A stretch of DNA of 64,000 nt from Deltaproteobacteria bacterium (GTDB lineage: Bacteria > Myxococcota_A > Polyangia > Polyangiales > Ga0077539), in assembly GCA_030694465.1 (NCBI GenBank), contig JAUXYJ010000105.1, forward strand, positions 124,001 through 188,000, written 5' to 3'. The position numbers and the translations under genes were made by a program. The notes under the pieces are model-generated. The model searched no databases and was not told where the DNA came from. It was given only the letters and a program-made list of their open reading frames with translations. Positions 9,057-17,406 of the stretch are shown one piece after another; the first letter of the stretch is position 1, and each line of letters starts with the position of its first letter.

Positions 9057-9728
9057 TTACCTAGCCAAAATGCTCTTGGTGATGCTGGACAAGAGCTGCC
9101 TTCCGTCCGCGCTTCCGAGCGCTGGCTCGCACGCGCGTTCGGGGTGTGGCATCAGGCCGAGGACATTGCGTCGAGGTCCGCCGTAAATCCCCGCGATGTC
9201 GTTGAGCGAGCCGTTGGGGTTGTCGCGCACATAGCGAAACGCGACACGTCGCTCGCGCTCTAACATCGCTAACGTCTCTTCGTCGGCGTGATATCGGCCC
9301 TCGGCGTGCGCGATCGGGAGCCTGAGCACCGAGGCCGCGAGGCCCGCGGTAAAGGGCCCCTCGGCGTCGACTCGCACATGAATGTCGCGACATTCAAACC
9401 GCAGATGGGTGTTGCGAGTGAGCGCGCCGGGAAGCATATTGGCTTCGGTCAGGATCTGAAATCCGTTGCAAATTCCCAGTACAAATCCACCACGCTCAGC
9501 GTGCTGACGTACCGCAGCGATGATGGGTGAGAACCTCGCGATCGCGCCACACCGGAGGTAGTCACCAAACGAGAACCCCCCCGGGAGGACGACCAGGTCA
9601 GTCCCGCTCGGTAGGCTCGACGCTTTGTGAAAGACAAACTCCGTCGCGATCATTGCAACATCGCGAAGCGCTCGCATCGCGTCCCAGTCCGCGTTGCTCC
9701 CAGGAAACTGCACCACCACGGCCTTCAT
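9057..9728 (-). CDS. purQ: Phosphoribosylformylglycinamidine synthase subunit PurQ (glutaminase)
   Basis: 223 residues, a class I glutamine amidotransferase domain that hydrolyses glutamine and passes ammonia to PurL. The nucleophile Cys87 sits in GICNGFQ, and the catalytic His/Glu are in [11 protein letters not shown] near the C-terminus; [16 protein letters not shown] is typical of PurQ. It starts with ATG at 9728 and heads the minus-strand unit purQ-purL. The 194-base divergent region shared with map contains a perfect inverted repeat (9818-9841) that could be an operator. Confidence 0.97.
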   Translation of the reverse strand: MKAVVVQFPGSNADWDAMRALRDVAMIATEFVFHKASSLPSGTDLVVLPGGFSFGDYLRCGAIARFSPIIAAVRQHAERGGFVLGICNGFQILTEANMLPGALTRNTHLRFECRDIHVRVDAEGPFTAGLAASVLRLPIAHAEGRYHADEETLAMLERERRVAFRYVRDNPNGSLNDIAGIYGGPRRNVLGLMPHPERACEPALGSADGRQLLSSITKSILAR

Positions 9729-9817
9729 TGCGGCTGGGACCCTACCGCACGCACTTCACAAGATCCACTGGCAGAACCACCGCCTTCGACCCTACTCTCG
9801 CAACAGAGTCGGTGCTA

Positions 9818-9841
9818 AGGGTTCTTGCGTGCGAGAACCCT
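9818..9841. promoter_or_regulatory. Perfect inverted repeat, candidate operator between purQ and map
   Basis: AGGGTTCT and AGAACCCT are perfect 8-base arms separated by an 8-base centre (TGCGTGCG), lying roughly mid-way between the divergent purQ and map genes. No T-tract follows on either strand, so an operator dyad is more likely than a terminator. The cognate regulator is unknown. Confidence 0.4.
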
Positions 9842-9922
9842 CGCATAGAAGCGTCAAACACCCAAAGCCTGGCGACCCTTGTATCTCGAGAATTGCCTGG
9901 ATTTTTTAGGAGCAAGTGTCCC

Positions 9923-10741
9923 GTGAGTGGAGTGGAAATTAAATCTGCGCGAGAGATCGATGCGATGCGCGTCGCATGCCAAATGGCAGCCGATACGCTG
10001 TTGCTTGTGGGTGAGCGACTGCGCGCCGGGATGACCACCGAAGAGATCAACACCTTCGTGCACGAAGACACCCTCCGTCGCGGCGCGTACCCTTCACCGC
10101 TGAATTATCACGGGTTTCCGAAGAGCGTGTGCACGAGCGTCAACGAGATCGTCTGTCACGGCATCCCGAGTCCCACGCAAAAGCTCATGCCGGGGGATAT
10201 TATCAACGTGGACGTCACCACCCAATACCCTGCGCGTGATGGTTGGCACGGCGACACGAGCGCGACGTTCTTCATCGGCGAGCCAGCTCCGCAGACGCGT
10301 CACGTGGTTGAGGTGGCTCGCAGATCGCTCGAATTGGGCATCGCTCAAGTCCGCGAGGGAGCCCGTATCGGAGACATCGGCGCCGCCATTCAAGAGTACG
10401 CAGAGGGGCAGGGCTGCGGCGTTGTGCGAGACTTCGTAGGGCACGGAATCGGGCGAAAATTTCACACGGATCCGCAGGTCCCTCACTACGGCGAGCGCAA
10501 CAAGGGCGTGCGATTGAAGGCCGGGATGATCTTCACCATCGAGCCCATGGTGAACCTTGGGACCTGGGAATGCGACGTGGATCCCAAAGACAAATGGACC
10601 GTCCGCACCCGCGATCGCAAGCTGAGCGCCCAGTTCGAACACACCATCTTGGTCACCCGCGATGGTTGCGAAATCCTCACCCAACGCAGCCGCCCCCTGA
10701 TGCACAGTGAGGTCTTCGGCGACCCGCTCGTGGGTGTGTGA
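9923..10741 (+). CDS. map: Methionine aminopeptidase type I
   Basis: 272 residues from GTG at 9923, which has AGGAG ten bases upstream; the frame continues upstream across the divergent region but only this start fits the family. It removes the initiator methionine co-translationally. Pita-bread-fold metal ligands are visible: Asp in INVDVTT, Asp in WHGDTSATF, His in GHGIGRKFH, Glu in FTIEPMV and Glu in FEHTILV; the substrate-side His is in LNYHGFPKS. It is slightly longer than E. coli MAP (264). Divergent from purQ; convergent with the zinc-ribbon membrane protein only four bases away. Confidence 0.96.
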   Translation: MSGVEIKSAREIDAMRVACQMAADTLLLVGERLRAGMTTEEINTFVHEDTLRRGAYPSPLNYHGFPKSVCTSVNEIVCHGIPSPTQKLMPGDIINVDVTTQYPARDGWHGDTSATFFIGEPAPQTRHVVEVARRSLELGIAQVREGARIGDIGAAIQEYAEGQGCGVVRDFVGHGIGRKFHTDPQVPHYGERNKGVRLKAGMIFTIEPMVNLGTWECDVDPKDKWTVRTRDRKLSAQFEHTILVTRDGCEILTQRSRPLMHSEVFGDPLVGV

Positions 10742-10745
10742 ATTC

Positions 10746-11165
10746 TCAGCGCTTTGACTGTGATGCACGCGCTCGTGCGTAGCTCAGCGCGCTCACGCTC
10801 GCACCCACAGCCAGCAACGCAAAGCCTGTCAGCAGCTTGTTCGTCGACATGGGCTTGGGCAGCTCTCCGGGCGCATTTTGCGGGGTGGCCATCATCAGTC
10901 CTCCCCCGAATGCAGCCAAGAAGACCCCGAGCGCCACGAGCGCGATGAGCTGCTGCGTCCACACAATCGGCGCAAGCTCATCGTAGTCGTGCTTGACCCT
11001 CGCGATCGCGCCGGATCCGCTGCAGCCTGACTCATGCTCCTCGGAGTTCTTGCGAAGCACCGCTCTGCCGCATTTGCTGCAATTCGTCCCGTCCGTCGCC
11101 ACGAGGATCTTCTGCTTGCTGTGCACACAAGTGGCGCCAGCGATTTCTTCGAGCTCGTACTCCAT
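10746..11165 (-). CDS. Small two-helix membrane protein with zinc-ribbon-like N-terminus
   Basis: 139 residues from ATG 11165, which has GGAGAG six bases upstream. The cytoplasmic N-terminus carries cysteines at about 13, 29, 32 and 48 (TNCSKCGRA is the clearest knuckle), suggesting a zinc-binding ribbon. Two transmembrane helices follow (about 67-90 and 108-128). The gene is downstream of the histidine phosphatase on the same strand with a 126-base gap. Function not recognised; zinc-ribbon/membrane proteins of this size are common in Myxococcota and often uncharacterised. Confidence 0.78.
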   Translation of the reverse strand: MEYELEEIAGATCVHSKQKILVATDGTNCSKCGRAVLRKNSEEHESGCSGSGAIARVKHDYDELAPIVWTQQLIALVALGVFLAAFGGGLMMATPQNAPGELPKPMSTNKLLTGFALLAVGASVSALSYARARASQSKR

Positions 11166-11291
11166 CACTCTCTCCAACCTGTCATGTCGCTTCGATCCCC
11201 TACCACCGAAGCAGGCCCTGCGAAACAGCCCTGTCACGGTAGCCAAACACTTCACTCTGGGCGGAGCGTGCAAGCCCGCACCTCGCACCGG

Positions 11292-11948
11292 TCAAAATAC
11301 CTGGAAACTCTCGTCTGAAAACGCGACTCGATTGCAGTACGCCAGCCTCGCATGGCGCGCGCCCTCGCGGGTTGTGACGTCAATCCTGGTGACGCTCGCG
11401 TTTGCGATGTTGATCACAAACTGAGTGCGCATGTCGTGCAGACCCAGTAGGTGCCGAACCATCGCGTTGATCGTTCCGCCGTGTGCGCCGATGAGCACGG
11501 ATTTTCCTGCATGTTCGCTGTGCAATGGCTCGAGAGCGCCGGCGACACGGGCTTGCAACGCGCGCAGGCTCTCTCCGCCCGGCGGAGCAAAATCGGGGTC
11601 GCGCGTCGTGAGGCCCTTCCACCACGTAGGATGCTCCTCACGGATCACATCAAACGACTTTCCGGTGAGAACTCCCACCGCACGCTCTCTGAACTCAGCA
11701 AGCTCTACAAGCGAAATTGCACGTGAAACAGCCATGGGGCTGACCGTATCTCGCGCACGTGACAAGTCAGAACTGTACACCGCATGGATGGTGGTCTTGA
11801 GCATCGCCGCAGCCAAAGCTGCTGTTTGCGCGCGGCCGAGAGCACTCAGGGGCGTATCTTGCTGCGATCCAAAAACGGCGGCGACGTTGGCTTCGCTCTC
11901 TCCGTGACGAACCAGCAAAAACGTAGTCATTTCGCTCGAACTCATCAC
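11292..11948 (-). CDS. Histidine phosphatase family protein (phosphoglycerate-mutase-like)
   Basis: 218 residues. Phosphohistidine motif LVRHGESEAN near the N-terminus, YSSDLSRARDT with the second phosphate-binding Arg, Glu in LAEFRERAVGVLTG, and the second catalytic His in IGAHGGTINAM define a cofactor-dependent PGM / CobC / SixA-type phosphatase. The substrate cannot be decided from sequence; PPGGES is typical of the CobC/GpmB-like branch. The start overlaps the stop of the ApaH-like gene (ATGA 11945-11948), so the two phosphatases are co-translated; a second ATG directly follows the first. Confidence 0.92.
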   Translation of the reverse strand: MMSSSEMTTFLLVRHGESEANVAAVFGSQQDTPLSALGRAQTAALAAAMLKTTIHAVYSSDLSRARDTVSPMAVSRAISLVELAEFRERAVGVLTGKSFDVIREEHPTWWKGLTTRDPDFAPPGGESLRALQARVAGALEPLHSEHAGKSVLIGAHGGTINAMVRHLLGLHDMRTQFVINIANASVTRIDVTTREGARHARLAYCNRVAFSDESFQVF

Positions 11949-12682
11949 TCATGCCCTTTGCCATCGCCCATCGGACAATGGGTTGCGCGGGCCGGCACTG
12001 CGACGAGTTGTTTGCGCCGACCCTCAGCATCCGCATGGACAAGCTCGTTGTCATCCAGGACAAGCGCGGTGAGCTCACGTCCGTAGCAACAGCCCGAATC
12101 GAGCCCCGTACATCGCGCCGCGAGCTGCAGGCCACGCCGCGCATCGTGGCCAAACACCACGTGGCCCGGTCCAGGCCAGTGATCAACCCAGGGCGTCCCT
12201 TCGAGGGTACGTGTCGGGCGACCGTGCTCGTCGATGCTCCGGATGTTCATCGCAATGTTGGGCTCTTGTGCGTCGAAAGCTTGCCGCGGATCGAGCCCTG
12301 CGTGAACCACAATGAGCTCGTGTGAGGGCAATGTGCGGACAATCGGAAGCCCAGATAGCCAGACAAAATCCTCGTCTGCGAGCTGAGACACTGCCAACCG
12401 ATGCCGATCGCTGAGCTTGATCTTGCGGTCCGCAACGCCGCGCCCATGCGCTTGCGCGGCACGCCACCAGATCAACACGCGTTCGTCGTGATTGCCACGC
12501 ACACCAATCGCGCCCGCGGTTCGTGCTCGCCTCACCGCGAGCCCCGAATCCGGCCCGCGCGCGACCAAATCGCCGACCATCACCAGGGTGTCAACACCCT
12601 GTGCGTAGCGCGTCTTGTCGAGCAAATCGCCAAGCTCGTCGCCACATCCATGAACGTCACCCACGATGATCGTTCGTCCCAT
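11945..12682 (-). CDS. Metallophosphatase, ApaH / PrpE-like
   Basis: 245 residues from ATG 12682. The calcineurin-type metallophosphoesterase signature is complete: GDVHGCGDEL, VGDLVARGPDS, RGNHDERVL, VVHAGLD and FGHDARRG. The order and spacing fit diadenosine tetraphosphatases or related Ser/Thr phosphatases; the DVHG/GNHDE form suggests a cytoplasmic Ap4A hydrolase-like enzyme, but true ApaH is slightly longer. It heads a two-gene unit with the histidine phosphatase, which suggests a joint role in nucleotide or phosphoprotein turnover. A TTG further upstream (12715) is an alternative start without better support. Confidence 0.9.
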   Translation of the reverse strand: MGRTIIVGDVHGCGDELGDLLDKTRYAQGVDTLVMVGDLVARGPDSGLAVRRARTAGAIGVRGNHDERVLIWWRAAQAHGRGVADRKIKLSDRHRLAVSQLADEDFVWLSGLPIVRTLPSHELIVVHAGLDPRQAFDAQEPNIAMNIRSIDEHGRPTRTLEGTPWVDHWPGPGHVVFGHDARRGLQLAARCTGLDSGCCYGRELTALVLDDNELVHADAEGRRKQLVAVPARATHCPMGDGKGHE

Positions 12683-12869
12683 TAGCGCGCGCTCTTGTAG
12701 AAGTTTATGCTGCAAATATTCAAGATTTTCACTCGCAACGTAGAATGACCCGGCACCCTACTTCCTGGGGTGCTGTTGAGCAACGAATTGCCGCTCAATG
12801 CGCGCAAAGCAACTCGCAACCTGCGACGACCTCCGCGCCCTCGCGCGACCCACCCACGAGTGCCAAGTC

Positions 12870-13913
12870 ATGCATCCATTGTCCGAAAAAATCCTAAACG
12901 GAGACCCGCGTTCGCTCGCACGGTTGCTCCGCGCGATCGATGACCGTCAAGGCAGCTACCTCGTCGCGCTCGCCGAGCTCTATCCGCACACGGGACGTGC
13001 CAAAATCCTCGGAATCACGGGCAATCCAGGCGCCGGAAAGAGCACGCTGACCGATCGGTTAATCTCTCACTACCGCAAGCTGTCAAACAAGGTCGGCGTC
13101 ATCGCCGTCGATCCGACCTCGCCGTTTACTGGCGGGGCCATTTTGGGCGATCGCATCCGCATGCAGCAGCACGCGCTTGACGAGGGAGTGTTTATTCGCT
13201 CGCTCGCGACGCGTGGAAATCTAGGCGGAATCTCGCGCTCCACTGCAGACTCTGTTCACGCGCTCGATGCGTGGGGCGCAGACGTGATCTTGGTCGAGAC
13301 CGTAGGCGTCGGCCAGGACGAGCTCGACATCGCTCGGTTGGCACAGAGCACCATCGTGGTGGTGCCTCCGGGATTGGGCGACGAAGTCCAAGCCATCAAG
13401 GCTGGCATCCTCGAAATTGCGGACATTTTCGTGGTGAACAAGGCGGACCGCGAGGGTGCAGACGCCACCGTTCGTGACCTCGAATCCATGATCGCGATGG
13501 GCCACGAACTGCACCACAGCGGCGTCCGCAAAGGCGCACATCACGGCCCCCAGCGAGTCGATCTCGAGGCGCTTCAGGCGCTCGCTGGCGACGAGTGGCT
13601 CCCGCCGATTGTCAAAGCGGTCGCATCGCGAGGGCAGGGGATCGGCGAGCTCTGCGAGGCTGTCGAGCGACACCGAACGTTCTTGTTTAACTCGCCCGTC
13701 GGTGAACAACGTCGGCGCGAACGCCACGCATCCGAGCTGAGCAAGATCTTCGCGACGTCGCTCATTGAGCGCGCAATGCAAAGCATCGCAGGGCAATTCG
13801 ACGACGCATCGCGCGAGGTATTTCTTCGTCGGCAAGACCCGTACAGCGCAGCCAGAGAGCTCATCGCAGCGTTTTTGAGCCACGAATCAAGCCAACTTAT
13901 CCCCATCCCCTAG
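12870..13913 (+). CDS. meaB: Methylmalonyl-CoA mutase-associated GTPase MeaB (ArgK family)
   Basis: 347 residues from ATG 12870. G3E GTPase: P-loop GNPGAGKST at residues 51-59, base-II region VDPTSPFTGGAILGDRIRM, switch with VETVGVGQDE, and NKAD as the guanine-specificity loop. The C-terminal dimerisation arm includes RRRERHASEL and ends with EVFLRRQDPYSAARELI. MeaB protects and reloads adenosylcobalamin on methylmalonyl-CoA mutase. No mutase gene is adjacent, so it is an orphan here. The frame extends 24 codons upstream, but the family start fits MHPLSEKILNGDPRSLARLL. It is convergent with efp. Confidence 0.94.
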   Translation: MHPLSEKILNGDPRSLARLLRAIDDRQGSYLVALAELYPHTGRAKILGITGNPGAGKSTLTDRLISHYRKLSNKVGVIAVDPTSPFTGGAILGDRIRMQQHALDEGVFIRSLATRGNLGGISRSTADSVHALDAWGADVILVETVGVGQDELDIARLAQSTIVVVPPGLGDEVQAIKAGILEIADIFVVNKADREGADATVRDLESMIAMGHELHHSGVRKGAHHGPQRVDLEALQALAGDEWLPPIVKAVASRGQGIGELCEAVERHRTFLFNSPVGEQRRRERHASELSKIFATSLIERAMQSIAGQFDDASREVFLRRQDPYSAARELIAAFLSHESSQLIPIP

Positions 13914-13960
13914 GGCGCCAACAGCTCCGGCATCAACCGCGCCGAAGATTGATCTGCAAG

Positions 13961-14536
13961 TTAGCGCTTGTTGACGCGCTCGCAGTACTCGCCAGTACGT
14001 GTATCAACGCGGATCCAGTCACCCACGACGACAAACAAAGGCACCGGGACAAAGACACCCGTTGTGAGCTTTGCAGGCTTGAGGACGTTGTTCGCGGTGT
14101 CGCCCTTGTGACCAGGTTCGGTCTCGATGACCTCCATGTCGACGAAGGTCGGGAGATCAACACCGACGGCGCGGCCCTTGTAGAGCAAAACGCTGACGTT
14201 GGTATTGTCCAGCAAAAAGCCACGCATTTCGCCGAGCTGCTCAGCTGGAATCGAGACCTGTTCGTAGGTCCCGTTGTCCATAAATACGAGCGCGTCACCC
14301 TCTTCGTAGAGGTACTGCATCTCGCGGTCTTCAACGTCTGCTGCTTGAAGTTTCTCGCCAGACTTCCAGGTCCGGGTGTTCACCGCGCCAGTGAGCATGT
14401 GCTTCATGCGCACCTCGACTGAAGGTGTACCCTTGCCAGGCCTGCGAAAATCCACGGTGACAACGAGGAACGGCTCGCCGTCTACCTCAATCTTGTTGCC
14501 TTTACGCAGGGAGTTAATGTCGATAATTCCAGCCAT
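13961..14536 (-). CDS. efp: Elongation factor P
   Basis: 191 residues, standard for EF-P. It binds the ribosome between P and E sites and relieves stalling at polyproline. The N-terminal KOW-like domain contains the modification loop RRPGKGTPS; the tip Lys (about residue 35) is the usual site of beta-lysylation or similar modification, and there is no Arg at the tip, so an EarP-type rhamnosylation is unlikely. Two OB domains follow, ending with VDTRTGEYCERV. The ATG at 14536 is preceded by GAGAGGAT. The gene is divergent from the TPR/coiled-coil membrane protein. No EpmA/EpmB gene is seen nearby. Confidence 0.97.
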   Translation of the reverse strand: MAGIIDINSLRKGNKIEVDGEPFLVVTVDFRRPGKGTPSVEVRMKHMLTGAVNTRTWKSGEKLQAADVEDREMQYLYEEGDALVFMDNGTYEQVSIPAEQLGEMRGFLLDNTNVSVLLYKGRAVGVDLPTFVDMEVIETEPGHKGDTANNVLKPAKLTTGVFVPVPLFVVVGDWIRVDTRTGEYCERVNKR

Positions 14537-14662
14537 CACGCGATCCTCTCGGGGAGGGCGCCGATAGCATTGTTTAGACTCAAAAGTAAAGCCTCGATGA
14601 CCCATCGAAACGGATCACTTGCGCACAGTGCGCAGCAGCGATATTCGGCGTAACTGCTAATC

Positions 14663-15547
14663 ATGGCCCCACAGCGCGACGCAGACGAAGAGTTTCGCGA
14701 GATCAAACGCGAGATCATCGAGTCTCGCGGATTGGTGATCAAGACCCACAACGCAACCAACGCACTCGCCGCAGACGTCAAGGCCGTCGCAAGGCGCCAA
14801 GCAGCCTACGAGCGACGCCTCTCCGTCAACAGCGCGGTGTCGTACGTGCTGTTTACAGCGCTCACGTTTGGAGGACTCAAGCTGTGGCTCGATGCATCTG
14901 TTCGTGAGCGGACGTCTGAAAATCACGCGATTCAACAGCAGCTCGACCGAAGCCGCACAGAGATCGCTGGGCTGCAGCGAGAACGTGATGAGCGGACCCA
15001 GCTCGAGACTCGTACCCTCGCGTTTTATGACCTCGTGCGTGAGGGCAAGCGGCAAGAAGCAGTCGAGGCCTGGGCTTCACTTCGTCGAGATCGATTGCCA
15101 GCAGCCGAGGCCGCGTTCTTTCAGGACACGGTAGATCGCTTTCGAACCGACCTCTCGATCTCAGCTTATGAGCGAGGTCTCGAGCACGCGCGATTGGCCC
15201 GGTATGTTCAAGCCAATGAGGCATTTGATGAGGCAATTCGCTTGCGAGAAGATGCGTCGCACATCCCACGGGTGAAGCTCGCACAAGGAGACTCGCTTCG
15301 ACATCTTGGGCGTCATCGTGAGGCCATTGTCGTGCTGCAAACCGTCGCAGAGAGCGCAGACAGCGAGGTCGCAGACGATGCGATGTACCTCGTCGCGCGC
15401 TGCCAACAGGATCTCAACTTGTACGGCGAAGCAAGAACCACGTTGCGGGCCCTCATTCGGCGCTTTCCCTACGGCTCAATCACGGCCGAGGCTCGACAGA
15501 CGCTTGTGAATTTGCAGCTCCCAGATGGTGTCAGGCGCGGGCGATAG
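14663..15547 (+). CDS. Single-pass membrane protein with coiled coil and TPR repeats
   Basis: 294 residues. A charged cytoplasmic N-terminus of about 55 residues precedes one transmembrane helix (about 56-76), a coiled coil (about 80-115, rich in Glu, Arg and Gln) and a C-terminal helical domain with tetratricopeptide-like repeats (for example ARLARYVQANEAFDEAIRL, LRHLGRHREAIVVLQTVA, LYGEARTTLRALIRRFPYG). The C-terminal domain would be periplasmic and similar to YbgF/tol-pal-type or outer-membrane assembly TPR modules. Divergent from efp, convergent with the lipoprotein at 15563. Function not recognised. Confidence 0.85.
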   Translation: MAPQRDADEEFREIKREIIESRGLVIKTHNATNALAADVKAVARRQAAYERRLSVNSAVSYVLFTALTFGGLKLWLDASVRERTSENHAIQQQLDRSRTEIAGLQRERDERTQLETRTLAFYDLVREGKRQEAVEAWASLRRDRLPAAEAAFFQDTVDRFRTDLSISAYERGLEHARLARYVQANEAFDEAIRLREDASHIPRVKLAQGDSLRHLGRHREAIVVLQTVAESADSEVADDAMYLVARCQQDLNLYGEARTTLRALIRRFPYGSITAEARQTLVNLQLPDGVRRGR

Positions 15548-15562
15548 CGCTCGACCTCGGGC

Positions 15563-16180
15563 TCACATTCGAAGCGGACTGATCAGTGAAATGGACACTA
15601 CGCGCAGCCCATCGCCGTCGCTCCGAAAGAGCATTTGCGCAGGCAGATAGCGCGCCGTCGAGTTGGTCGGCGCCCCACGTACAAAGGACAGATCGACCAG
15701 CCAATCGCCAGATTGTGCAGCGGCGAGCCCGGTCGGCGTAGCGCGCCTGAGCTCGTCATACGAGCGAACCGAGAAGCCCATCTCGCCCTGCTCTACCTGC
15801 ACTCGCAAAAACGCGTGATCGTAGTTGTGAGAGGCCACACGGTGATGCGCAATAATCGCCTCCTGCGTGCGATAGGGCTCGCCGTTTTGAATCAACGACA
15901 CGTTGTCGGCGAAGAGAGTTCGCAGCCGAGTCTCGTCGTCGTTGAGCACCGCGCGCAGGTAGTCCACCACCTCGAGGCGCACTCGCGTGCGCAGAGATCC
16001 AAGCACGATGCTCGCGGAGCTCTCAGTGTTCGCGATGCCATCGCCGCGTTGCAGAGGCGCTGCTCGCTCAAGCTCCCCAACTTCGACGGGCTGAATCCGT
16101 GAGTTTGTGCTCACACAGCCGCTGAACAACAGCCCACTCACGCACGCAGCGAGACCCAACAGGGACATGGTGTCGTTCAT
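15563..16180 (-). CDS. Putative lipoprotein with SnoaL/NTF2-like region
   Basis: 205 residues from ATG 16180. The signal peptide has lipobox FSGC at about residues 19-22, giving a membrane-anchored lipoprotein. The mature part has a helix-strand pattern with VVDYLRAVLNDDETRLRTLFADNVSLIQNGEPYRTQEAIIAHHRV, reminiscent of NTF2/SnoaL-like cone domains that sense or bind small ligands; this is pattern-based. The start overlaps the stop of the 61-residue membrane protein (ATGA 16177-16180), so the two are coupled. Tail-to-tail with the TPR gene, 15 bases away. Confidence 0.8.
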   Translation of the reverse strand: MNDTMSLLGLAACVSGLLFSGCVSTNSRIQPVEVGELERAAPLQRGDGIANTESSASIVLGSLRTRVRLEVVDYLRAVLNDDETRLRTLFADNVSLIQNGEPYRTQEAIIAHHRVASHNYDHAFLRVQVEQGEMGFSVRSYDELRRATPTGLAAAQSGDWLVDLSFVRGAPTNSTARYLPAQMLFRSDGDGLRVVSISLISPLRM

Positions 16181-16362
16181 GATGGCTCCGTGCCGACGGG
16201 GGGATCGTTGAGGCGCTCTTTGGTCGCAAAGGGTGCAAGCGCGGCCTTGGTGCGAAGCAACGCGCGTCGCTCTATCGCGACCATCAAAATCCGCAATAGC
16301 ACTGAAATTCCTACCGAAATACCCGCCATGAGTCCCCATCGCGCACCGTGCGAAAACATCAA
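16177..16362 (-). CDS. 61-residue single-pass membrane protein
   Basis: Short gene with ATG 16362 and a stop that overlaps the next start by four bases. An N-terminal hydrophobic helix (about residues 9-30, MAGISVGISVLLRILMVAIE-like) is followed by a basic cytoplasmic tail. The coupled overlap with the lipoprotein at 15563-16180 is the main support. It may anchor or regulate that lipoprotein. No family recognised. Confidence 0.68.
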   Translation of the reverse strand: MMFSHGARWGLMAGISVGISVLLRILMVAIERRALLRTKAALAPFATKERLNDPPVGTEPS

Positions 16363-16444
16363 GCTAGAGTCTATATCTCAGCCACAGGGTCGTGCACGCG
16401 CTAGTGTCCATCGCCGTTCTGCCACAAGCATTTGAAGGCGTCGC

Positions 16445-16473
16445 TTGACACTTCTCGAGTGTCCCTCTAGTTT
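16445..16473 (+). promoter_or_regulatory. Sigma-70-type promoter of the DUF177-rpmF operon
   Basis: TTGACA at 16445-16450, 17-base spacer, TAGTTT at 16468-16473. The predicted transcription start near 16480 lies about 14 bases before the ATG at 16494. It has the same layout as the tRNA-Val promoter at 58461-58489, as expected for a highly expressed ribosomal-protein operon. Confidence 0.72.
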
Positions 16474-16493
16474 CCCGCGCCCCAAAGCGACCC

Positions 16494-17018
16494 ATGGTTC
16501 TTCCCAAACTTCACGTCCGCGATATTCCCGACGCAGGCCTCGATCTTGAGGTCTCGCTTGATGCGTCGTGGCTGCGTAAAGCTTTCGAAGACTCCACGGT
16601 CGAACCCGCTACAGACCCTGCTGGCACTCTGATGCTTCGGCTCGATCTCAGCGGCGACGACGTGATCTTTAACGTTCGCGGCAAAGCCGCAGTGACGTTT
16701 CAGTGCGTCCGATGCCTAGAGCCCCTCGCCGGTGAGCTGTATTGTGTGACTTCGCTCTTGCTTGAGCCCGCCGGATCAGCCAAACACCGGGCACATGATT
16801 CAGAGGCCGAGGTTGAGTTGACCGCGGAGGATCTCGATCGTGACACGTTTGAGAACGGCATCATTGATGTCGGTCATTGGGTGCGTGAGCAGCTCTTGGT
16901 CGAGATCCCGCCGCATCCCAAACACGCTAACTGTGAGGCTCCGCGTTGGTCGGATGCCGAAAAGACACGCAGCACCTCGCCTTTCGCGGTGCTCGAGAAA
17001 TTCAAGAACAAGGAGTAA
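16494..17018 (+). CDS. DUF177 / YceD family protein (23S rRNA accumulation)
   Basis: 174 residues. Members are required for normal 23S rRNA accumulation and sit directly upstream of rpmF in most bacteria, as here (stop six bases before the rpmF start). The family's CxxC pair is present as QCVRCLEPL at about residues 64-67 after an FNVRGKAAVTF strand; the acidic central region and a conserved C-terminal segment with EQLLVEIPPHPKH then CEAP (about residue 145) are also typical. A consensus promoter lies immediately upstream. Confidence 0.92.
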   Translation: MVLPKLHVRDIPDAGLDLEVSLDASWLRKAFEDSTVEPATDPAGTLMLRLDLSGDDVIFNVRGKAAVTFQCVRCLEPLAGELYCVTSLLLEPAGSAKHRAHDSEAEVELTAEDLDRDTFENGIIDVGHWVREQLLVEIPPHPKHANCEAPRWSDAEKTRSTSPFAVLEKFKNKE

Positions 17019-17023
17019 CGAAC

Positions 17024-17227
17024 GTGGCAGTACCTAAGCGTAGAACATCTAGCCAGAAGCGCGATTCGCGCCGCGCCAACCACGACAAGGTCTCTGCACC
17101 GACGCTGAGCCGTTGCAGCAACTGTGGTGAGACCATGCGCCCCCACCGCGTTTGTCCCGCATGCGGATTCTACGCCGGCATCTCAGTCGTCGAAAAGACG
17201 GCGCCGGCGACCGACGCACAAGCCTGA
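17024..17227 (+). CDS. rpmF: 50S ribosomal protein L32
   Basis: 67 residues from GTG 17024, which has AGGAG eight bases upstream overlapping the end of the DUF177 gene. The N-terminus MAVPKRRTSSQKRDSRRANH is the L32 signature. The zinc-binding C+ form is present, with CSNCGETMRPHRVCPACG giving four cysteines. The frame is open further upstream but inside the preceding gene. A short 3' extension after VVEKT is less conserved. In many bacteria plsX and fabH follow; here a 179-base gap leads to fabD. Confidence 0.97.
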   Translation: MAVPKRRTSSQKRDSRRANHDKVSAPTLSRCSNCGETMRPHRVCPACGFYAGISVVEKTAPATDAQA

Positions 17228-17406
17228 AATCGACGCGCTCTCAAAGCGCGAGCTCGAGTTGATGGCTTCTAGCCCAATGGATTCTCGTGGCGTTCGCAGT
17301 GAGTCACAAGCTTCACGGTGAGCGTTGAGAGCGATGGTCCTGGCAGAGTCCACGGTCGAGGCTCTGTGAGTGATCGCTTCGGTCCTGGTCACAAAGGTTG
17401 CGAGCG

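Noticed and set aside
7903-9186. 427-codon plus-strand ORF opposite purL
   Set aside because: Antisense shadow of purL caused by high GC; Arg/His-rich translation without any motif.
16951-17227. Longer L32 reading frame starting inside the DUF177 gene
   Set aside because: L32 begins MAVPKRR; the GTG at 17024 with AGGAG gives exactly that.
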